From contig NZ_JALBGV010000022.1 of assembly GCF_023006505.1 (NCBI RefSeq), positions 1 through 64,000 of the forward strand: a stretch of 64,000 bases of DNA. Direction: 5' to 3'. This document shows positions 27,504 to 37,211 of this stretch, piece after piece. How positions within the stretch are numbered: the stretch's first letter is position 1; each line of letters starts with the position of its first letter. The position numbers and the translations under genes are program-made. This DNA comes from Neorhizobium sp. SHOUNA12A. GTDB lineage: Bacteria; Pseudomonadota; Alphaproteobacteria; Rhizobiales; Rhizobiaceae. Below the pieces are notes generated by a model. It did no database searches. It saw only the letters and a list, made by a program, of their open reading frames with translations, and was not told the origin of the DNA.

Positions 27504-28325
27504 ATGGCTGTTGTGCTGATTCTCGTCTTGATTGTTGTCGGCTCCGTGCTGTTCCATGTGCTGAGCCCGTGGTGGTGGACGCCGATCGCCTCCAACTGGA
27601 CCTATATCGACAGCACGCTCGTCATCACCTTCTGGATCACCGGTATCGTCTTCGTGGCTGTGGTTTCGTTCATGGCCTATTGCGTCTTTCGCTTCCGACA
27701 CAAGCCAGGCAACCAGGCGGCCTATGAGCCTGAAAACCGCAGGCTGGAATGGCTGCTGGCATCGGGAACGGCAGTTGGCGTCGCGGCGATGCTGGCGCCT
27801 GGCCTCGTGGTGTGGAACCAGTTCATCACGGTGCCCGACGATGCCGTACCAGTCGAGGTCGTCAGCCAGCAGTGGTTGTGGAACTTCCGCCTGCCGGGCG
27901 CGGACGGAAAGCTCGGCCGCGCGGAGACGCGCGACGTCAGCGCCGAAAATCCGCTCGGCCTGAACAAGAACGACGCAAGCGGCCTCGACGATGTGATCAT
28001 CGAGGGCGGCGAGCTTCATCTGCCGGTCGGCAAGCCGGTGCGCATATTGCTGCGCTCGGTCGATGTTCTCCATGATTTCTACGTGCCGGAATTCCGCGCC
28101 AAGATGGACATGATCCCCGGCATGATCACCTATTTCTGGTTCACGCCGACCCGGACGGGAAGCTTCGAGATTCTCTGCGCCGAACTCTGCGGTGTCGGCC
28201 ATCCGCAAATGCGCGGCACCGTCGTCGTCGACGAGGATGCCGACTACCAGACCTGGCTTGGGCAGCAGCAGACATTCACCCAGCTTACGGCGTCATCGGG
28301 AGAGCCGCCGCGGCCGGCAAACTGA
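27504..28325 (+). CDS. coxM: Cytochrome c oxidase subunit II (CoxM-like)
   Basis: Membrane-anchored subunit that takes electrons from cytochrome c through the dinuclear CuA centre. The 273-residue protein has two membrane segments (about 1-20 and 37-62, a third hydrophobic stretch at 88-106) and a periplasmic cupredoxin domain. CuA ligands are all present: H190, C225, E227, C229, H233 and M236 (CAELCGVGHPQM). A Trp/aromatic entry patch is seen in SQQWLWNF. GGGAGGGG precedes the ATG at 27504. The gene order II, I, III, III matches the rhizobial alternative oxidase operon coxMNOP, which is the basis for the symbol. Confidence 0.9.
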   Translation: MAVVLILVLIVVGSVLFHVLSPWWWTPIASNWTYIDSTLVITFWITGIVFVAVVSFMAYCVFRFRHKPGNQAAYEPENRRLEWLLASGTAVGVAAMLAPGLVVWNQFITVPDDAVPVEVVSQQWLWNFRLPGADGKLGRAETRDVSAENPLGLNKNDASGLDDVIIEGGELHLPVGKPVRILLRSVDVLHDFYVPEFRAKMDMIPGMITYFWFTPTRTGSFEILCAELCGVGHPQMRGTVVVDEDADYQTWLGQQQTFTQLTASSGEPPRPAN

Positions 28326-28374
28326 CCCGGCGGAGCGGCCGGAAGCCGCTTCGGAAGGAAAGGGAAGAGAGATC

Positions 28375-30153
28375 ATGGTCGAGATTCCATCCGGAAGTGC
28401 AGGCGCCATCCCCGCCGCCGAAGTCGAGGATGTCGAGCTTTATCATCCGGGCAGCTGGTGGACGAAATATGTGTTCAGCCAGGATGCCAAGATCATCGCC
28501 GTGCAATATTCGATGACCGCTATCTCGATCGGCCTTGTAGCGCTGGTGCTCTCCTGGCTGATGCGGCTGCAGCTTGCCTTTCCCGGCTATTTCGCCTTCA
28601 TCGATGCCGATCACTATTATCAGTTCATCACCATGCACGGCATGATCATGGTGATCTATCTCCTGACCGCGCTGTTCCTCGGTGGTTTCGGCAACTACCT
28701 CATTCCGCTGATGGTCGGCGCCCGCGACATGGTGTTTCCCTACGCCAACATGCTGAGCTACTGGATCTACCTGCTCGCGGTGCTGATCCTGGTCGCCGGC
28801 TTTTTCGCCCCCGGCGGCCCGACAGGGGCGGGCTGGACGCTTTATCCGCCGCAATCGGTTCTTTCCGGCACCCCCGGCGGCAAGGACTGGGGCATCCTCC
28901 TCATGCTCTCGTCGCTGATCGTCTTCATCATCGGCTTCACCATGGGCGGGCTGAACTATGTGGTGACGGTGCTGCAGGGGCGGGCGCGCGGCATGACACT
29001 GATGCGCATGCCGCTCACCGTCTGGGGCATCTTCACCGCCACCGTGATGGCGCTGCTCGCCTTCCCTGCCCTGTTCGTCGCTTGCGTCATGATGCTGTTC
29101 GACCGCGTGCTCGGCACGAGCTTCTTCATGCCCGCCATCGTCGAGATGGGCACGCAGCTGCAGCATGGCGGCGGCAGCCCGATCCTCTTCCAGCACCTGT
29201 TCTGGTTCTTCGGCCATCCCGAGGTCTATATTGTAGCACTTCCCGCCTTCGGCATCGTTTCGGACCTGATCAGCACGCATGCGCGTAAGAACATCTTCGG
29301 CTATCGCATGATGGTCTGGGCGATTGTCATCATCGGTGCGCTGAGCTTCGTCGTCTGGGCACACCACATGTATGTCAGCGGCATGAACCCGGCCTTTGGC
29401 TTCTTCTTCGCCACCACGACGCTGATCATCGCCGTCCCGACGGCGATCAAGGTCTATAACTGGGTGCTGACGCTGTGGCGCGGCGATATCCACCTGACGC
29501 TGCCGATGCTCTTTGCGCTCGCCTTCATCGTCACCTTCGTCAATGGCGGCCTGACCGGCCTTTTCCTCGGCAATGTCGTCGTTGACGTGCCGCTGTCGGA
29601 CACGATGTTCGTCGTCGCGCATTTCCACATGGTCATGGGTGTGGCGCCGATCCTCGTCATCTTCGGGGCGATCTATCACTGGTATCCGAAGGTGACAGGA
29701 CGCATGCTGAACGACGTGCTCGGTCATATCCACTTCTGGATCACCTTCCTTGGCGCCTATGCGATCTTCTTTCCGATGCATTACCTCGGCCTGCTCGGGG
29801 TGCCGCGCCGCTATTTCGAGATGGGAGAAACGGCCTTCGTTCCGCCCTCGGCCCATACGCTGAACATCTTCATCACCGTCATGGCGCTGCTCGTCGGGGC
29901 CGGACAGATGGTCTTTCTGTTCAATCTGGTCTGGAGCCTTTTCCGGGGGAGAGAGGCCGGCGGCAACCCATGGCGGGCGACGACGCTCGAATGGCAGACG
30001 CCGCAGACCCCGCCCGCCCATGGCAATTGGGGCAAGGACCTGCCCGTCGTCTACCGCTGGGCCTATGACTACAGCGTGCCGGGAGCGGCCGAGGATTTCA
30101 TTCCGCAGAATGTTCCGGCAAGCGATGGCGTCACCCGGGAGGTTTCCGCATGA
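28375..30153 (+). CDS. coxN: Cytochrome c oxidase subunit I (CoxN-like)
   Basis: Catalytic haem-copper subunit that reduces oxygen to water and pumps protons, 592 residues with about twelve membrane segments. Haem a and CuB ligands are visible: TMHGMIM (low-spin haem His), GHPEVYIV with the His-Tyr crosslink pair and the D-channel glutamate, WAHHMYVSG with the CuB His pair, and VAHFHMVMG with both haem histidines. GHPEV indicates an A1-type oxidase. The ATG at 28375 is chosen; the longer upstream frame overlaps coxM. The stop overlaps the next gene by 4 bp. Confidence 0.93.
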   Translation: MVEIPSGSAGAIPAAEVEDVELYHPGSWWTKYVFSQDAKIIAVQYSMTAISIGLVALVLSWLMRLQLAFPGYFAFIDADHYYQFITMHGMIMVIYLLTALFLGGFGNYLIPLMVGARDMVFPYANMLSYWIYLLAVLILVAGFFAPGGPTGAGWTLYPPQSVLSGTPGGKDWGILLMLSSLIVFIIGFTMGGLNYVVTVLQGRARGMTLMRMPLTVWGIFTATVMALLAFPALFVACVMMLFDRVLGTSFFMPAIVEMGTQLQHGGGSPILFQHLFWFFGHPEVYIVALPAFGIVSDLISTHARKNIFGYRMMVWAIVIIGALSFVVWAHHMYVSGMNPAFGFFFATTTLIIAVPTAIKVYNWVLTLWRGDIHLTLPMLFALAFIVTFVNGGLTGLFLGNVVVDVPLSDTMFVVAHFHMVMGVAPILVIFGAIYHWYPKVTGRMLNDVLGHIHFWITFLGAYAIFFPMHYLGLLGVPRRYFEMGETAFVPPSAHTLNIFITVMALLVGAGQMVFLFNLVWSLFRGREAGGNPWRATTLEWQTPQTPPAHGNWGKDLPVVYRWAYDYSVPGAAEDFIPQNVPASDGVTREVSA

Positions 30154-30863
30154 ACGTCATCCTGATCTTCCTTGCCGCGATCGCCGCCATCATCATCTGG
30201 TGGCTTTCCGGGCAGCGGCTGACCTCGAAGCCCTGGCTGGAAACCGGGTCGGTGCAACTGCCGGATCATATCGGCGCAGACCGGCGACAGCCGCCGGCGG
30301 TGAAGATCGGCCTCTTCGTGTTTCTCGGCGTCGTCGGCGCCGTCTTCAGCCTTGCCGTCAGTGCCTATTTCATGCGCATGGCGTCGGCCGACTGGTGGGG
30401 CATGCCGGTTCCGCGCCTCCTCTGGGTGAACACCGCAGCACTCGCATCGAGCAGTGCGGCGCTGCAATGGGCGAGACGAGAAGCGGGACACGGCCGCATG
30501 GAAAGCCTGCGGCCGGCGCTTGTGACAGGACTCGCGCTTGCCGTCTTCTTTCTCGTCGGGCAGATCCAGGCATGGCGGGAACTGGTGTCAGCCGGCTACG
30601 TGCTGGCCGACAATCCCGCCAACAGCTTCTTCTACATGCTGACCGGCCTGCACGGGCTGCATATCCTCGGTGGGCTCGCCGTGCTTGCGCACACGACGGT
30701 CAGGGCATTTTCAACCGACGTTGCGCCGGAGAGGCTGCGCCTCAGCGTCGATCTCTCCGCCATCTATTCGCATTTCATGCTCGCCGTCTGGCTGTTGCTC
30801 TTTGCGCTGTTTGCCGGGTGGGCGAATGATTTCGTCGATCTCTGCCGCACATTGCTGACCTAG
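30150..30863 (+). CDS. coxO: Cytochrome c oxidase subunit III family protein (CoxO-like)
   Basis: Membrane subunit of 237 residues, homologous to subunit III, with an N-terminal membrane anchor and about five further membrane helices. The conserved part includes IGLFVFLGVVGAVF, a lipid-binding-type region QIQAWRELV, and FFYMLTGLHGLHILGG, which is the subunit III GxHGxHVxxG motif. It overlaps coxN by ATGA, so translation is coupled. Two separate subunit III-like genes are characteristic of coxMNOP operons. Confidence 0.87.
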   Translation: MNVILIFLAAIAAIIIWWLSGQRLTSKPWLETGSVQLPDHIGADRRQPPAVKIGLFVFLGVVGAVFSLAVSAYFMRMASADWWGMPVPRLLWVNTAALASSSAALQWARREAGHGRMESLRPALVTGLALAVFFLVGQIQAWRELVSAGYVLADNPANSFFYMLTGLHGLHILGGLAVLAHTTVRAFSTDVAPERLRLSVDLSAIYSHFMLAVWLLLFALFAGWANDFVDLCRTLLT

Positions 30864-30886
30864 GGGCCGAACCAGGAGATTTGCAG

Positions 30887-31606
30887 ATGGCACAGACTAT
30901 CGGGACACATGGCGAGCCAGACCTCAGGCCGGCGGGCCTGCGCGGTGTCGCCGCCGATTTCGCGTCGGATCAGCGCGCCTTCAAGACCGCCTCCTGGGGC
31001 AAGGCGATGATGTGGATCTTTCTCTTGAGCGATACCTTCGTTTTCGGCTGTTTCCTGATCGCCTACATGACCGCCCGTATGTCGACGCCGGTCGCCTGGC
31101 CCAATCCGAGCGAGGTCTTCGCGCTGCATATTGGCGGCCAGGACGTGCCGCTGATCCTGATCGCGATCATGACCTTCGTGCTGATCTCGAGCAGCGGCAC
31201 CATGGCAATGGCAGTCAATTTCGGCTATCGCCGCGACCGCCGCACGACCGCGATCTTGATGCTGCTAACGGCGCTTCTCGGCGCATGCTTCGTCGGCATG
31301 CAGGCCTTCGAATGGACGAAGCTGATCACCGAAGGTGTGCGCCCCTGGGGAAACCCCTGGGGGGCGGCACAGTTCGGATCGACCTTCTTCATGATTACCG
31401 GCTTTCACGGCACCCATGTCACGATCGGCGTCATCTTTCTCCTCATCGTCGCCCGCAAGGTCTGGCGGGGCGATTTCGACCAGGAACGGCGCGGCTTCTT
31501 CACCAGCCGGAGAGGTCGCTACGAGGCCGTCGAGATCATGGGCCTCTACTGGCACTTCGTCGATCTGGTCTGGGTCTTCATTTTCGCATTCTTCTATCTG
31601 TGGTGA
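30887..31606 (+). CDS. coxP: Cytochrome c oxidase subunit III family protein (CoxP-like)
   Basis: Second subunit III-type protein of the oxidase, 239 residues. It shows GKAMMWIFLLSDTFVFG, five membrane helices, MQAFEWTKL and FFMITGFHGTHVTIGV with the family GxHGxHV motif, ending in VDLVWVFIFAFFYLW. The ATG at 30887 has AGGAG 7-8 bases upstream, preferred over a TTG at 30881. The protein starts with a hydrophilic 30-residue tail absent from CoxO. It completes the II, I, III, III order. Confidence 0.88.
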   Translation: MAQTIGTHGEPDLRPAGLRGVAADFASDQRAFKTASWGKAMMWIFLLSDTFVFGCFLIAYMTARMSTPVAWPNPSEVFALHIGGQDVPLILIAIMTFVLISSSGTMAMAVNFGYRRDRRTTAILMLLTALLGACFVGMQAFEWTKLITEGVRPWGNPWGAAQFGSTFFMITGFHGTHVTIGVIFLLIVARKVWRGDFDQERRGFFTSRRGRYEAVEIMGLYWHFVDLVWVFIFAFFYLW

Positions 31607-31613
31607 GGTCGTC

Positions 31614-31976
31614 ATGAACGAGACAGCGGCGCATGCACACATCCAATCTGGACAACGGCTCCAAACCGGGCAGCAGCATCCGATCCGGCTCTACCTCCTC
31701 GTCTGGGGCATGCTCTTCGTGCTCAGCGCCTTTTCCTACATGGTCGATTATCTCGGCTTCCAGGGTTATCTCAGATGGACGCTGATCCTGTTGTTCATGA
31801 TGCTGAAGGCCGGGCTGATCGTTGCCGTCTTCATGCACATGGCCTGGGAACGGCTGGCGCTCGTTTACGCCATCCTGCTGCCGCCGCTGCTGGTGCTTGT
31901 TTTCGTCGCGCTGATGGTATCGGAGGCGGACTATACGATCTTCACCCGCCTCGCCTTCTTCGGCACTGGTCCCTGA
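31614..31976 (+). CDS. Cytochrome c oxidase subunit IV family protein
   Basis: Small integral membrane protein of 120 residues with three helices (about 29-48, 54-75 and 82-104). The pattern LLFMMLKAGLIVAVFMHM matches bacterial subunit IV (CyoD/CtaF-like prokaryotic cytochrome oxidase subunit IV), which stabilises the oxidase complex. It begins 7 bp after coxP, with GAGG upstream of the ATG at 31614, and ends the operon. It converges on the DUF2189 gene 28 bp further on. Confidence 0.85.
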   Translation: MNETAAHAHIQSGQRLQTGQQHPIRLYLLVWGMLFVLSAFSYMVDYLGFQGYLRWTLILLFMMLKAGLIVAVFMHMAWERLALVYAILLPPLLVLVFVALMVSEADYTIFTRLAFFGTGP

Positions 31977-32004
31977 GGGGCAGTGCCGAAGCCGGTCTTC
32001 CGAC

Positions 32005-32829
32005 CTACCGACCACTGCTGCTCCCCAAGCCGGATTCCGGTTCAACGACCTTGCGATACAGATGCCAGGTCGCATGGCCAAGTACCGGGATCACGATAGC
32101 CAGACCGGCAAAGAACATCGCAAAACCGACGACCAGAAGCACAGCCACGATGAGACCCCAGAGTATGAATTCCATGGGATTGACCGCGAAGGCTTTCATC
32201 GAGGTATAGACCGCTGCCGCCGCACCGGTGTCACGATCAAGAAGCAGCGGAAATGCAATGACTGTGGTGCAAAGCACGGCCAGAGCGAAGAGGAAGCCGA
32301 CGGCATTGCCGTAGAGGATCAGCTGCCAACCCCTGCTCGTCGAGAACACCTCGTTGACGAAAGTCATCAGCGATTCCGGCCGTCCCGGCCCGAACAGGCT
32401 GACATAGAGCGACTGCGCCGTCAGAAGCCACAGGATAAAAATCACCGCCAGCATAACACCGATGGCAAGGATTGCCGGGACCGCCGGGGAATGCCTGATT
32501 TCGAGCGCATGCTGCCAGGAGGTGTCAAGGCCAAGCTCCCGCCGGCGACTGATTTCATAAAGACCCAGCGCCGCTATCGGACCGATCAGGGCAAAGCCTG
32601 ACATGAGCGGAAACAGCAGTGGCAGCGCATTGGCACCGGATGTCCAATACGCGAGGATCACGCCGGCCATAGGGTAGATCAGGCAGAGAAAGACGTAGTG
32701 CGACGGCTTGGTCCAGAAATCATCCAACCCCTGACGCAACGAAGTGAAGACATCTGCTACATTGATGCGCCGCACGGTGGGATAGGCCACCTTCCTGGCG
32801 CCTCCCGCGATCACGTGAAAATGTGCCAT
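32005..32829 (-). CDS. DUF2189 family membrane protein
   Basis: Integral membrane protein of 274 residues, function unknown. It has about six hydrophobic segments and the DUF2189 hallmarks: a short N-terminal hydrophilic part with RRINVADVFTSLRQGLDDF, the LIGPIAALGLYEISRRRE block near residue 85 and a C-terminal GHATWHLYRKVV. DUF2189 proteins are often found near cytochrome oxidase genes in alphaproteobacteria. Here the gene is convergent with the oxidase operon, so any link is by position only. Confidence 0.8.
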   Translation of the reverse strand: MAHFHVIAGGARKVAYPTVRRINVADVFTSLRQGLDDFWTKPSHYVFLCLIYPMAGVILAYWTSGANALPLLFPLMSGFALIGPIAALGLYEISRRRELGLDTSWQHALEIRHSPAVPAILAIGVMLAVIFILWLLTAQSLYVSLFGPGRPESLMTFVNEVFSTSRGWQLILYGNAVGFLFALAVLCTTVIAFPLLLDRDTGAAAAVYTSMKAFAVNPMEFILWGLIVAVLLVVGFAMFFAGLAIVIPVLGHATWHLYRKVVEPESGLGSSSGR

Positions 32830-33171
32830 AACAATTCCTCTCCATTCTTGTCACAGACAACAACGACCACAACGGATACCCGCGTTAGGAACGGCGCCAT
32901 AGGACTGAACCTGCACGCGTGAAGATTATACGCCCCCGGTCGACACTTGACCAGCGGCGCAGAATTGCTGCGCATCTAAGCGTCGTCGCCTAAACCATAT
33001 GTCAGTGAGCGGGGCGTGGAATTGTCACGTTATCGAGCAGTGATCGAACTATGCCGCTGCTGTCTGAGATCGGGTAACGCGCCCGTCACGACGTTCCAAC
33101 GCGCCATGGCGCGGATGCGATGAATGTCAATGGCGAGAGACGAGCGCCTGGGCAGTGGCATGACGGAGAGA
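32830..33171. other. Intergenic stretch with no recognisable gene
   Basis: Short frames exist on both strands but without domains. The region should contain the promoter of the minus-strand DUF2189 gene near 32840-32930; I cannot identify it with confidence. Confidence 0.4.
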
Positions 33172-33330
33172 TTACGAGACGCCAAGAAAATCGAGATGGA
33201 ACGCCGCAGACCTCCGGCTGATCGGAACCCCTGCATTATCCGCTCTCGTTTTCGCAGCAGCAGACGCCATCGCGATGGCCATGCTCGGGGACGACTGGAT
33301 GCCGGCCGCCCGCTTGTTCTCGAAAGTCAT
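33172..33330 (-). CDS. Small hypothetical protein at the end of the hydantoinase operon
   Basis: A 52-codon frame lies 62 bp downstream of hyuB in the same direction. Its ATG at 33330 has GGGGAG 6-7 bases upstream, better than expected by chance. The protein (MTFENKRAAGIQSSPS at the start, an Ala-rich middle, FHLDFLGVS at the end) has no membrane segment or domain I recognise. It may be a real small gene, the start of a decayed gene, or chance. Composition agrees with coding sequence but the evidence is thin. Confidence 0.3.
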   Translation of the reverse strand: MTFENKRAAGIQSSPSMAIAMASAAAKTRADNAGVPISRRSAAFHLDFLGVS

Positions 33331-33392
33331 GTCTAACTCCCCAGGGAAACTGTGTTTGTGGCCGGCGGATCTCACCACCGGTCACTGGCGGA

Positions 33393-35030
33393 TTAGCTTT
33401 TCGGCGCGTAGTCGAAATCCTTGTCTCGCTGCGCTGCCGCCGGATCACGCTTATCGGGCGCGCCGTATCCTCCACCGCCTGGAAGCTGCAGGATCAATCT
33501 GCGGCCGGCCGGCACATGCTGACGCCCCTTGGTGGCAAGAACCGTTCCGTCATCAAGCAAGACGGCACCCGCGGCGCCATCGGCCCCACCCTCACGTCCA
33601 CGGGGTGGATGGTCGACGCGATCGAACATGGCGTTGAAATGCATCTCGTGACCTTCGGTCGGCGATATCTCCACCACCTGGCCTAGACCGCCGCGGAACT
33701 GTCCGGCGCCACCGGAACCGTCTCGCAACTCCTTGCGCCAAAAGATCACCGGGCCGACATGCTCGGTCGCCTCGATCGACATGGAATGCACGCCGCTCGG
33801 GAACGCCGTGGCGCTGAGGCCGTCGAGTGTGGAGCGAGCACCGGCGCCGCCGCTGTTAAACAACAGCACTTCTGCACGTTGCCCGCCCTCGGCTGGTGCC
33901 TTATCCCCCTGTAGCGGACGCACGCTGACATGCAGGTTCCACAATGCCCCTGCCCCTTCTGCCGGCACTTTGCCGGGAAGCATCTTGTGCACGGCCCCGA
34001 GCACCGCATCAGGAACCAGATGGCCAAGCACGTGGCGAACGGAAACAGGCGCCGGGTGCTGGGCATTGAGGATGCAGTTCTTCGGGGCGGTTACACGGAA
34101 CGGCAGCAGAGACGCGTGGTTGTTGGGGATCTCCGGCGCGATCGAGCATTTCATGCCATAGCAGGCATAGGCGGCCGAATAGATGATCGGGCAGTTGATA
34201 CCCTTCGGGCTTGGGGGTGACGTCCCCTCGAAATCAGCGAGGATATGGTCCTCTGCCACGTCGAGACGCACAGCGATATCGATCGGCGAACCGTACCCAT
34301 CGACGCGCATAGTGTTCGAATAAGTGCCCTTCGGCAGGGCCGCGATCCGCTCGATGGTGGCGTCATAGCTACGCTTGAAGATGAAATCGCCCAGCGTTTC
34401 CAGATCGGCGAGCCCGAACTCTTCCATCATGTCCATCAGCCGACGATGGCCGATCTCGTTGCAGGCGGCCAGCGAATAGACGTCACCGACCACCTGATGG
34501 CTTTCGCGGACGTTGTTGTGCAGGATGTTGACGAGGTCCTTGTTGACCTTTCCGCGCTCGGCAAATTTCATGATCGGAACGAAGATGCCTTCTTCGTAGA
34601 CCTCGTTGGCATCCGGCCCAAAACCGCGGCCGCCGACATCCACCACGTGCGCCGTGCAGGCGAAATAGCCGACGAGCGCGCCATTGCGGAAGCTCGGCGA
34701 CACGACGGTGAAATCGTGCAGGTGACCAGTGCCCTTCCACGGATCGTTGGTGATGTAGACGTCGCCTTCGAAGATGTTTTCAGGCCCGATGTCGCGGATG
34801 AAGTGGCCGACGGCCTCGGCCATGGCGTTGACGTGGCCGGGTGTGCCGGTCACCGCCTGGGCGATCATCTTGCCACCGCGGTTGAAGACGCCGGCGGAAA
34901 GATCGCCTGATTCACGCACACTGGTCGAGAAGGCGGTTCGGATGAGCGTGACGGCTTGTTCTTCCACAACGGAGATCAGCCTGTTCCACATGATCTGCAT
35001 GTGGACGTCGGAAAGTGCGCTGGTTTTCAT
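33393..35030 (-). CDS. hyuB: Hydantoinase B / 5-oxoprolinase beta-type subunit
   Basis: Subunit of an ATP-dependent amidohydrolase acting on hydantoins, 5-oxoproline or related cyclic amides such as N-methylhydantoin. The 545-residue protein begins at the ATG at 35030 with GGAGG 7 bases upstream. HyuB landmarks include STSVRESGDLSAGVF, GTPGHVNAM, the metal-site-like GDVYITNDPWKGTGHLHDF, CTAHVVDVGGRG and the C-terminal GGLGQVVEI. It follows hyuA by 14 bp and the two should form one enzyme. Substrate choice cannot be read from sequence. Confidence 0.92.
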   Translation of the reverse strand: MKTSALSDVHMQIMWNRLISVVEEQAVTLIRTAFSTSVRESGDLSAGVFNRGGKMIAQAVTGTPGHVNAMAEAVGHFIRDIGPENIFEGDVYITNDPWKGTGHLHDFTVVSPSFRNGALVGYFACTAHVVDVGGRGFGPDANEVYEEGIFVPIMKFAERGKVNKDLVNILHNNVRESHQVVGDVYSLAACNEIGHRRLMDMMEEFGLADLETLGDFIFKRSYDATIERIAALPKGTYSNTMRVDGYGSPIDIAVRLDVAEDHILADFEGTSPPSPKGINCPIIYSAAYACYGMKCSIAPEIPNNHASLLPFRVTAPKNCILNAQHPAPVSVRHVLGHLVPDAVLGAVHKMLPGKVPAEGAGALWNLHVSVRPLQGDKAPAEGGQRAEVLLFNSGGAGARSTLDGLSATAFPSGVHSMSIEATEHVGPVIFWRKELRDGSGGAGQFRGGLGQVVEISPTEGHEMHFNAMFDRVDHPPRGREGGADGAAGAVLLDDGTVLATKGRQHVPAGRRLILQLPGGGGYGAPDKRDPAAAQRDKDFDYAPKS

Positions 35031-35044
35031 GTCGAATCCTCCGT

Positions 35045-37135
35045 TCAAGCGCTCTGCTTGACGCGTATGAGCAGGCAGCCATCCGACTGCATGATGACTT
35101 CGCGGCTCGTGGTGATAATCGTTGACGTCTCGCGTTCCGTGATGACAGCGGGACCGGAAACCCAGTCGCCCGGTTTCATGTCGGCGCGCGCGACAATCGA
35201 CGCGCTCAGAAAGCTGCCTTCCTGGACGTCGAAGATTTCGCGGGTACCGCGGACCTTGGCTTCGCCAACCTTTGCGGTCTTGCCTATCCTCGCCGGCGGG
35301 GCAACCTTTGAGGTTGCGCGCAAGGACCAGCTGACGATCTCGACGTCGAGACCATCGATGACCCGACCGAAAAAGTGTTCGTACTGCTCGTCAAACAGCT
35401 TCCGGAACAGGTGGCCGTCCGCATCGGCGTAGTCGCGTACCTCGATCGTGACCGGCACTTCCCACCCCTGACCGACGTAACGCATGTAAGCCGTACATTC
35501 GAGATCTGGATTTGCTTCGGGCGAACCGGAACGCACGAACGATATGGCCTCGGCGCTGAGGTCAGCGATCGTCTGATTGATCGCATCCGCATCGAACCGG
35601 CTAAGCCGGCTATAGGCGCTACGCACGCTTTCGAAACCGAAGGGAGCGCGCAGGAAGCCGATCGCAGAACCAACGCCGGCACCGGGCGGGATCAGCAGGT
35701 CCGACATGCCGAGCTTTTCGCACAGACGGGCGGCGTGGATGGGAGCTGCGCCGCCGAAGGCGATCATGGTGAATTCGGAAAGCTCCTTGCCATTCTCCAC
35801 GGCATGCATGCGCGCCGCGTTGCTCATGTTCTCGTCGACCACCTCGCTGAGGCCGTAAGCGGCGGTCGCGATATCGGTGTCGAGCTTGGAGGCGAGATCG
35901 GCATCCATCGCTCGGTCGGCGGCCGGGCGGTCGAGCTTCATCGCGCCACCTGCGAACTCCCCCGGATCGAGACGACCTAGGATCAGGTCGGCATCGGTGA
36001 CGGTCGGGTTCGCGCCGCCGCGGCCATAGCAGGCCGGACCGGGCTCGGAGCCGGCGCTGTGCGGACCGACACGGATCTGGCGCATGCTGTCGATAGTGGC
36101 GATCGAGCCGCCGCCGGCACCGATCTCGACCATCTCGATGACGGGAATAGAGATCGGCATGCCGCTGCCTTTCTTGAAACGCCACGTTCGCGCCACCTCG
36201 AAGGTCTTGGAGGTCTTTGGCGTCTGCTTTTCGATCAGGCAGATTTTTGCGGTGGTGCCGCCCATGTCATAGGAAAGGACCTGATCAAGACCGTAGCTGC
36301 CGGCGATATGGGCGGCAAAAATCGCACCGCCGGCAGGACCGGATTCCAGCAGACGAACCGGAAACTCGATCGCACTTTCGACGCTGATGATGCCGCCACC
36401 CGAATGGATCATGAAGACCGGGCAGCGCGTGCCTTCCTCGGTCAGGCGTCCAACGAGGCGGTTGAGATAAGATGCCATCAACGGTTTGACGAAGGCGTTG
36501 GCGCAGACGGTGTTGAAGCGCTGGAACTCGCGCATTTGCGGCGAGACTTCCGACGAGATCGACACGGAAATATCGGATTTTTTGGCCAGAAGACGGTCGC
36601 GAACAACCTTCTCGTGCGCGCCGTTAAGATAGGAATGGATGAAGCCGATGGCGACGCTGTCGTAACCGGCAGCGACGATGCTGTCGCACAGCGCATCAAC
36701 CTCGGCAAGATCGAGAGGTTTCAGCACCGAACCGTCGGCGCCGATCCTTTCGGCGATGACGAAACGTTCGTTTCGCGGCACCAGCGGCGCCGGCAGCACA
36801 ATATCGAGGTCATATTGTTCGAAGCGGCTTTCGGTGCGCATCTCGATGACGTCGCGAAAGCCCTTGGTGGTGATAAAGGCGGTGCGGGCGCCCCGCCGTT
36901 CGATCAGAGCGTTGGTGGCGAGCGTGGTGCCATGGATGATCGTGTCGATCTGCGAAAGCTCGACACCGGCGACCTCGGCGACCTCTCGGACGCCCTTCAC
37001 GATCGCATTTTCGGGATAGGAATAATCGGTCAGCACCTTGATTGAATGGAGTGTGGTACCGACCTCCATTGCAACGTCGGTAAAGGTGCCCCCGATATCG
37101 ACACCGACCCTGATCTGCTTGCCATCTTTCGTCAT
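35045..37135 (-). CDS. hyuA: Hydantoinase A / 5-oxoprolinase alpha-type subunit
   Basis: ATP-binding subunit of the hydantoinase/oxoprolinase, 696 residues. It opens with the sugar-kinase-like phosphate loop VGVDIGGTFTDVAME, followed by IIHGTTLATNALIERRGART, YDMGGTTAKICLIE, GAGGGSIA and MIAFGGAAPIHAARL, all typical of HyuA. I start it at the ATG at 37135; the longer frame to 37240 adds an unrelated arginine-rich stretch. It phosphorylates the cyclic amide while HyuB completes ring opening. An amino-acid importer lies upstream in the same direction, so imported substrate probably feeds this enzyme. Confidence 0.92.
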   Translation of the reverse strand: MTKDGKQIRVGVDIGGTFTDVAMEVGTTLHSIKVLTDYSYPENAIVKGVREVAEVAGVELSQIDTIIHGTTLATNALIERRGARTAFITTKGFRDVIEMRTESRFEQYDLDIVLPAPLVPRNERFVIAERIGADGSVLKPLDLAEVDALCDSIVAAGYDSVAIGFIHSYLNGAHEKVVRDRLLAKKSDISVSISSEVSPQMREFQRFNTVCANAFVKPLMASYLNRLVGRLTEEGTRCPVFMIHSGGGIISVESAIEFPVRLLESGPAGGAIFAAHIAGSYGLDQVLSYDMGGTTAKICLIEKQTPKTSKTFEVARTWRFKKGSGMPISIPVIEMVEIGAGGGSIATIDSMRQIRVGPHSAGSEPGPACYGRGGANPTVTDADLILGRLDPGEFAGGAMKLDRPAADRAMDADLASKLDTDIATAAYGLSEVVDENMSNAARMHAVENGKELSEFTMIAFGGAAPIHAARLCEKLGMSDLLIPPGAGVGSAIGFLRAPFGFESVRSAYSRLSRFDADAINQTIADLSAEAISFVRSGSPEANPDLECTAYMRYVGQGWEVPVTIEVRDYADADGHLFRKLFDEQYEHFFGRVIDGLDVEIVSWSLRATSKVAPPARIGKTAKVGEAKVRGTREIFDVQEGSFLSASIVARADMKPGDWVSGPAVITERETSTIITTSREVIMQSDGCLLIRVKQSA

Positions 37136-37211
37136 TTTCTCGACTATGCTCCCTAAGCGAGCTGTTGTTGCGCTTGCCCGATAACCCGATTTTCGGCGTG
37201 CAGCGGCCTGT

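Noticed and set aside
28285..30021. Long 578-codon minus-strand reading frame
   Set aside because: It is antisense to coxN over nearly its full length, has a composition dominated by His/Asp/Arg typical of shadow frames in GC-rich genes, and no domain.
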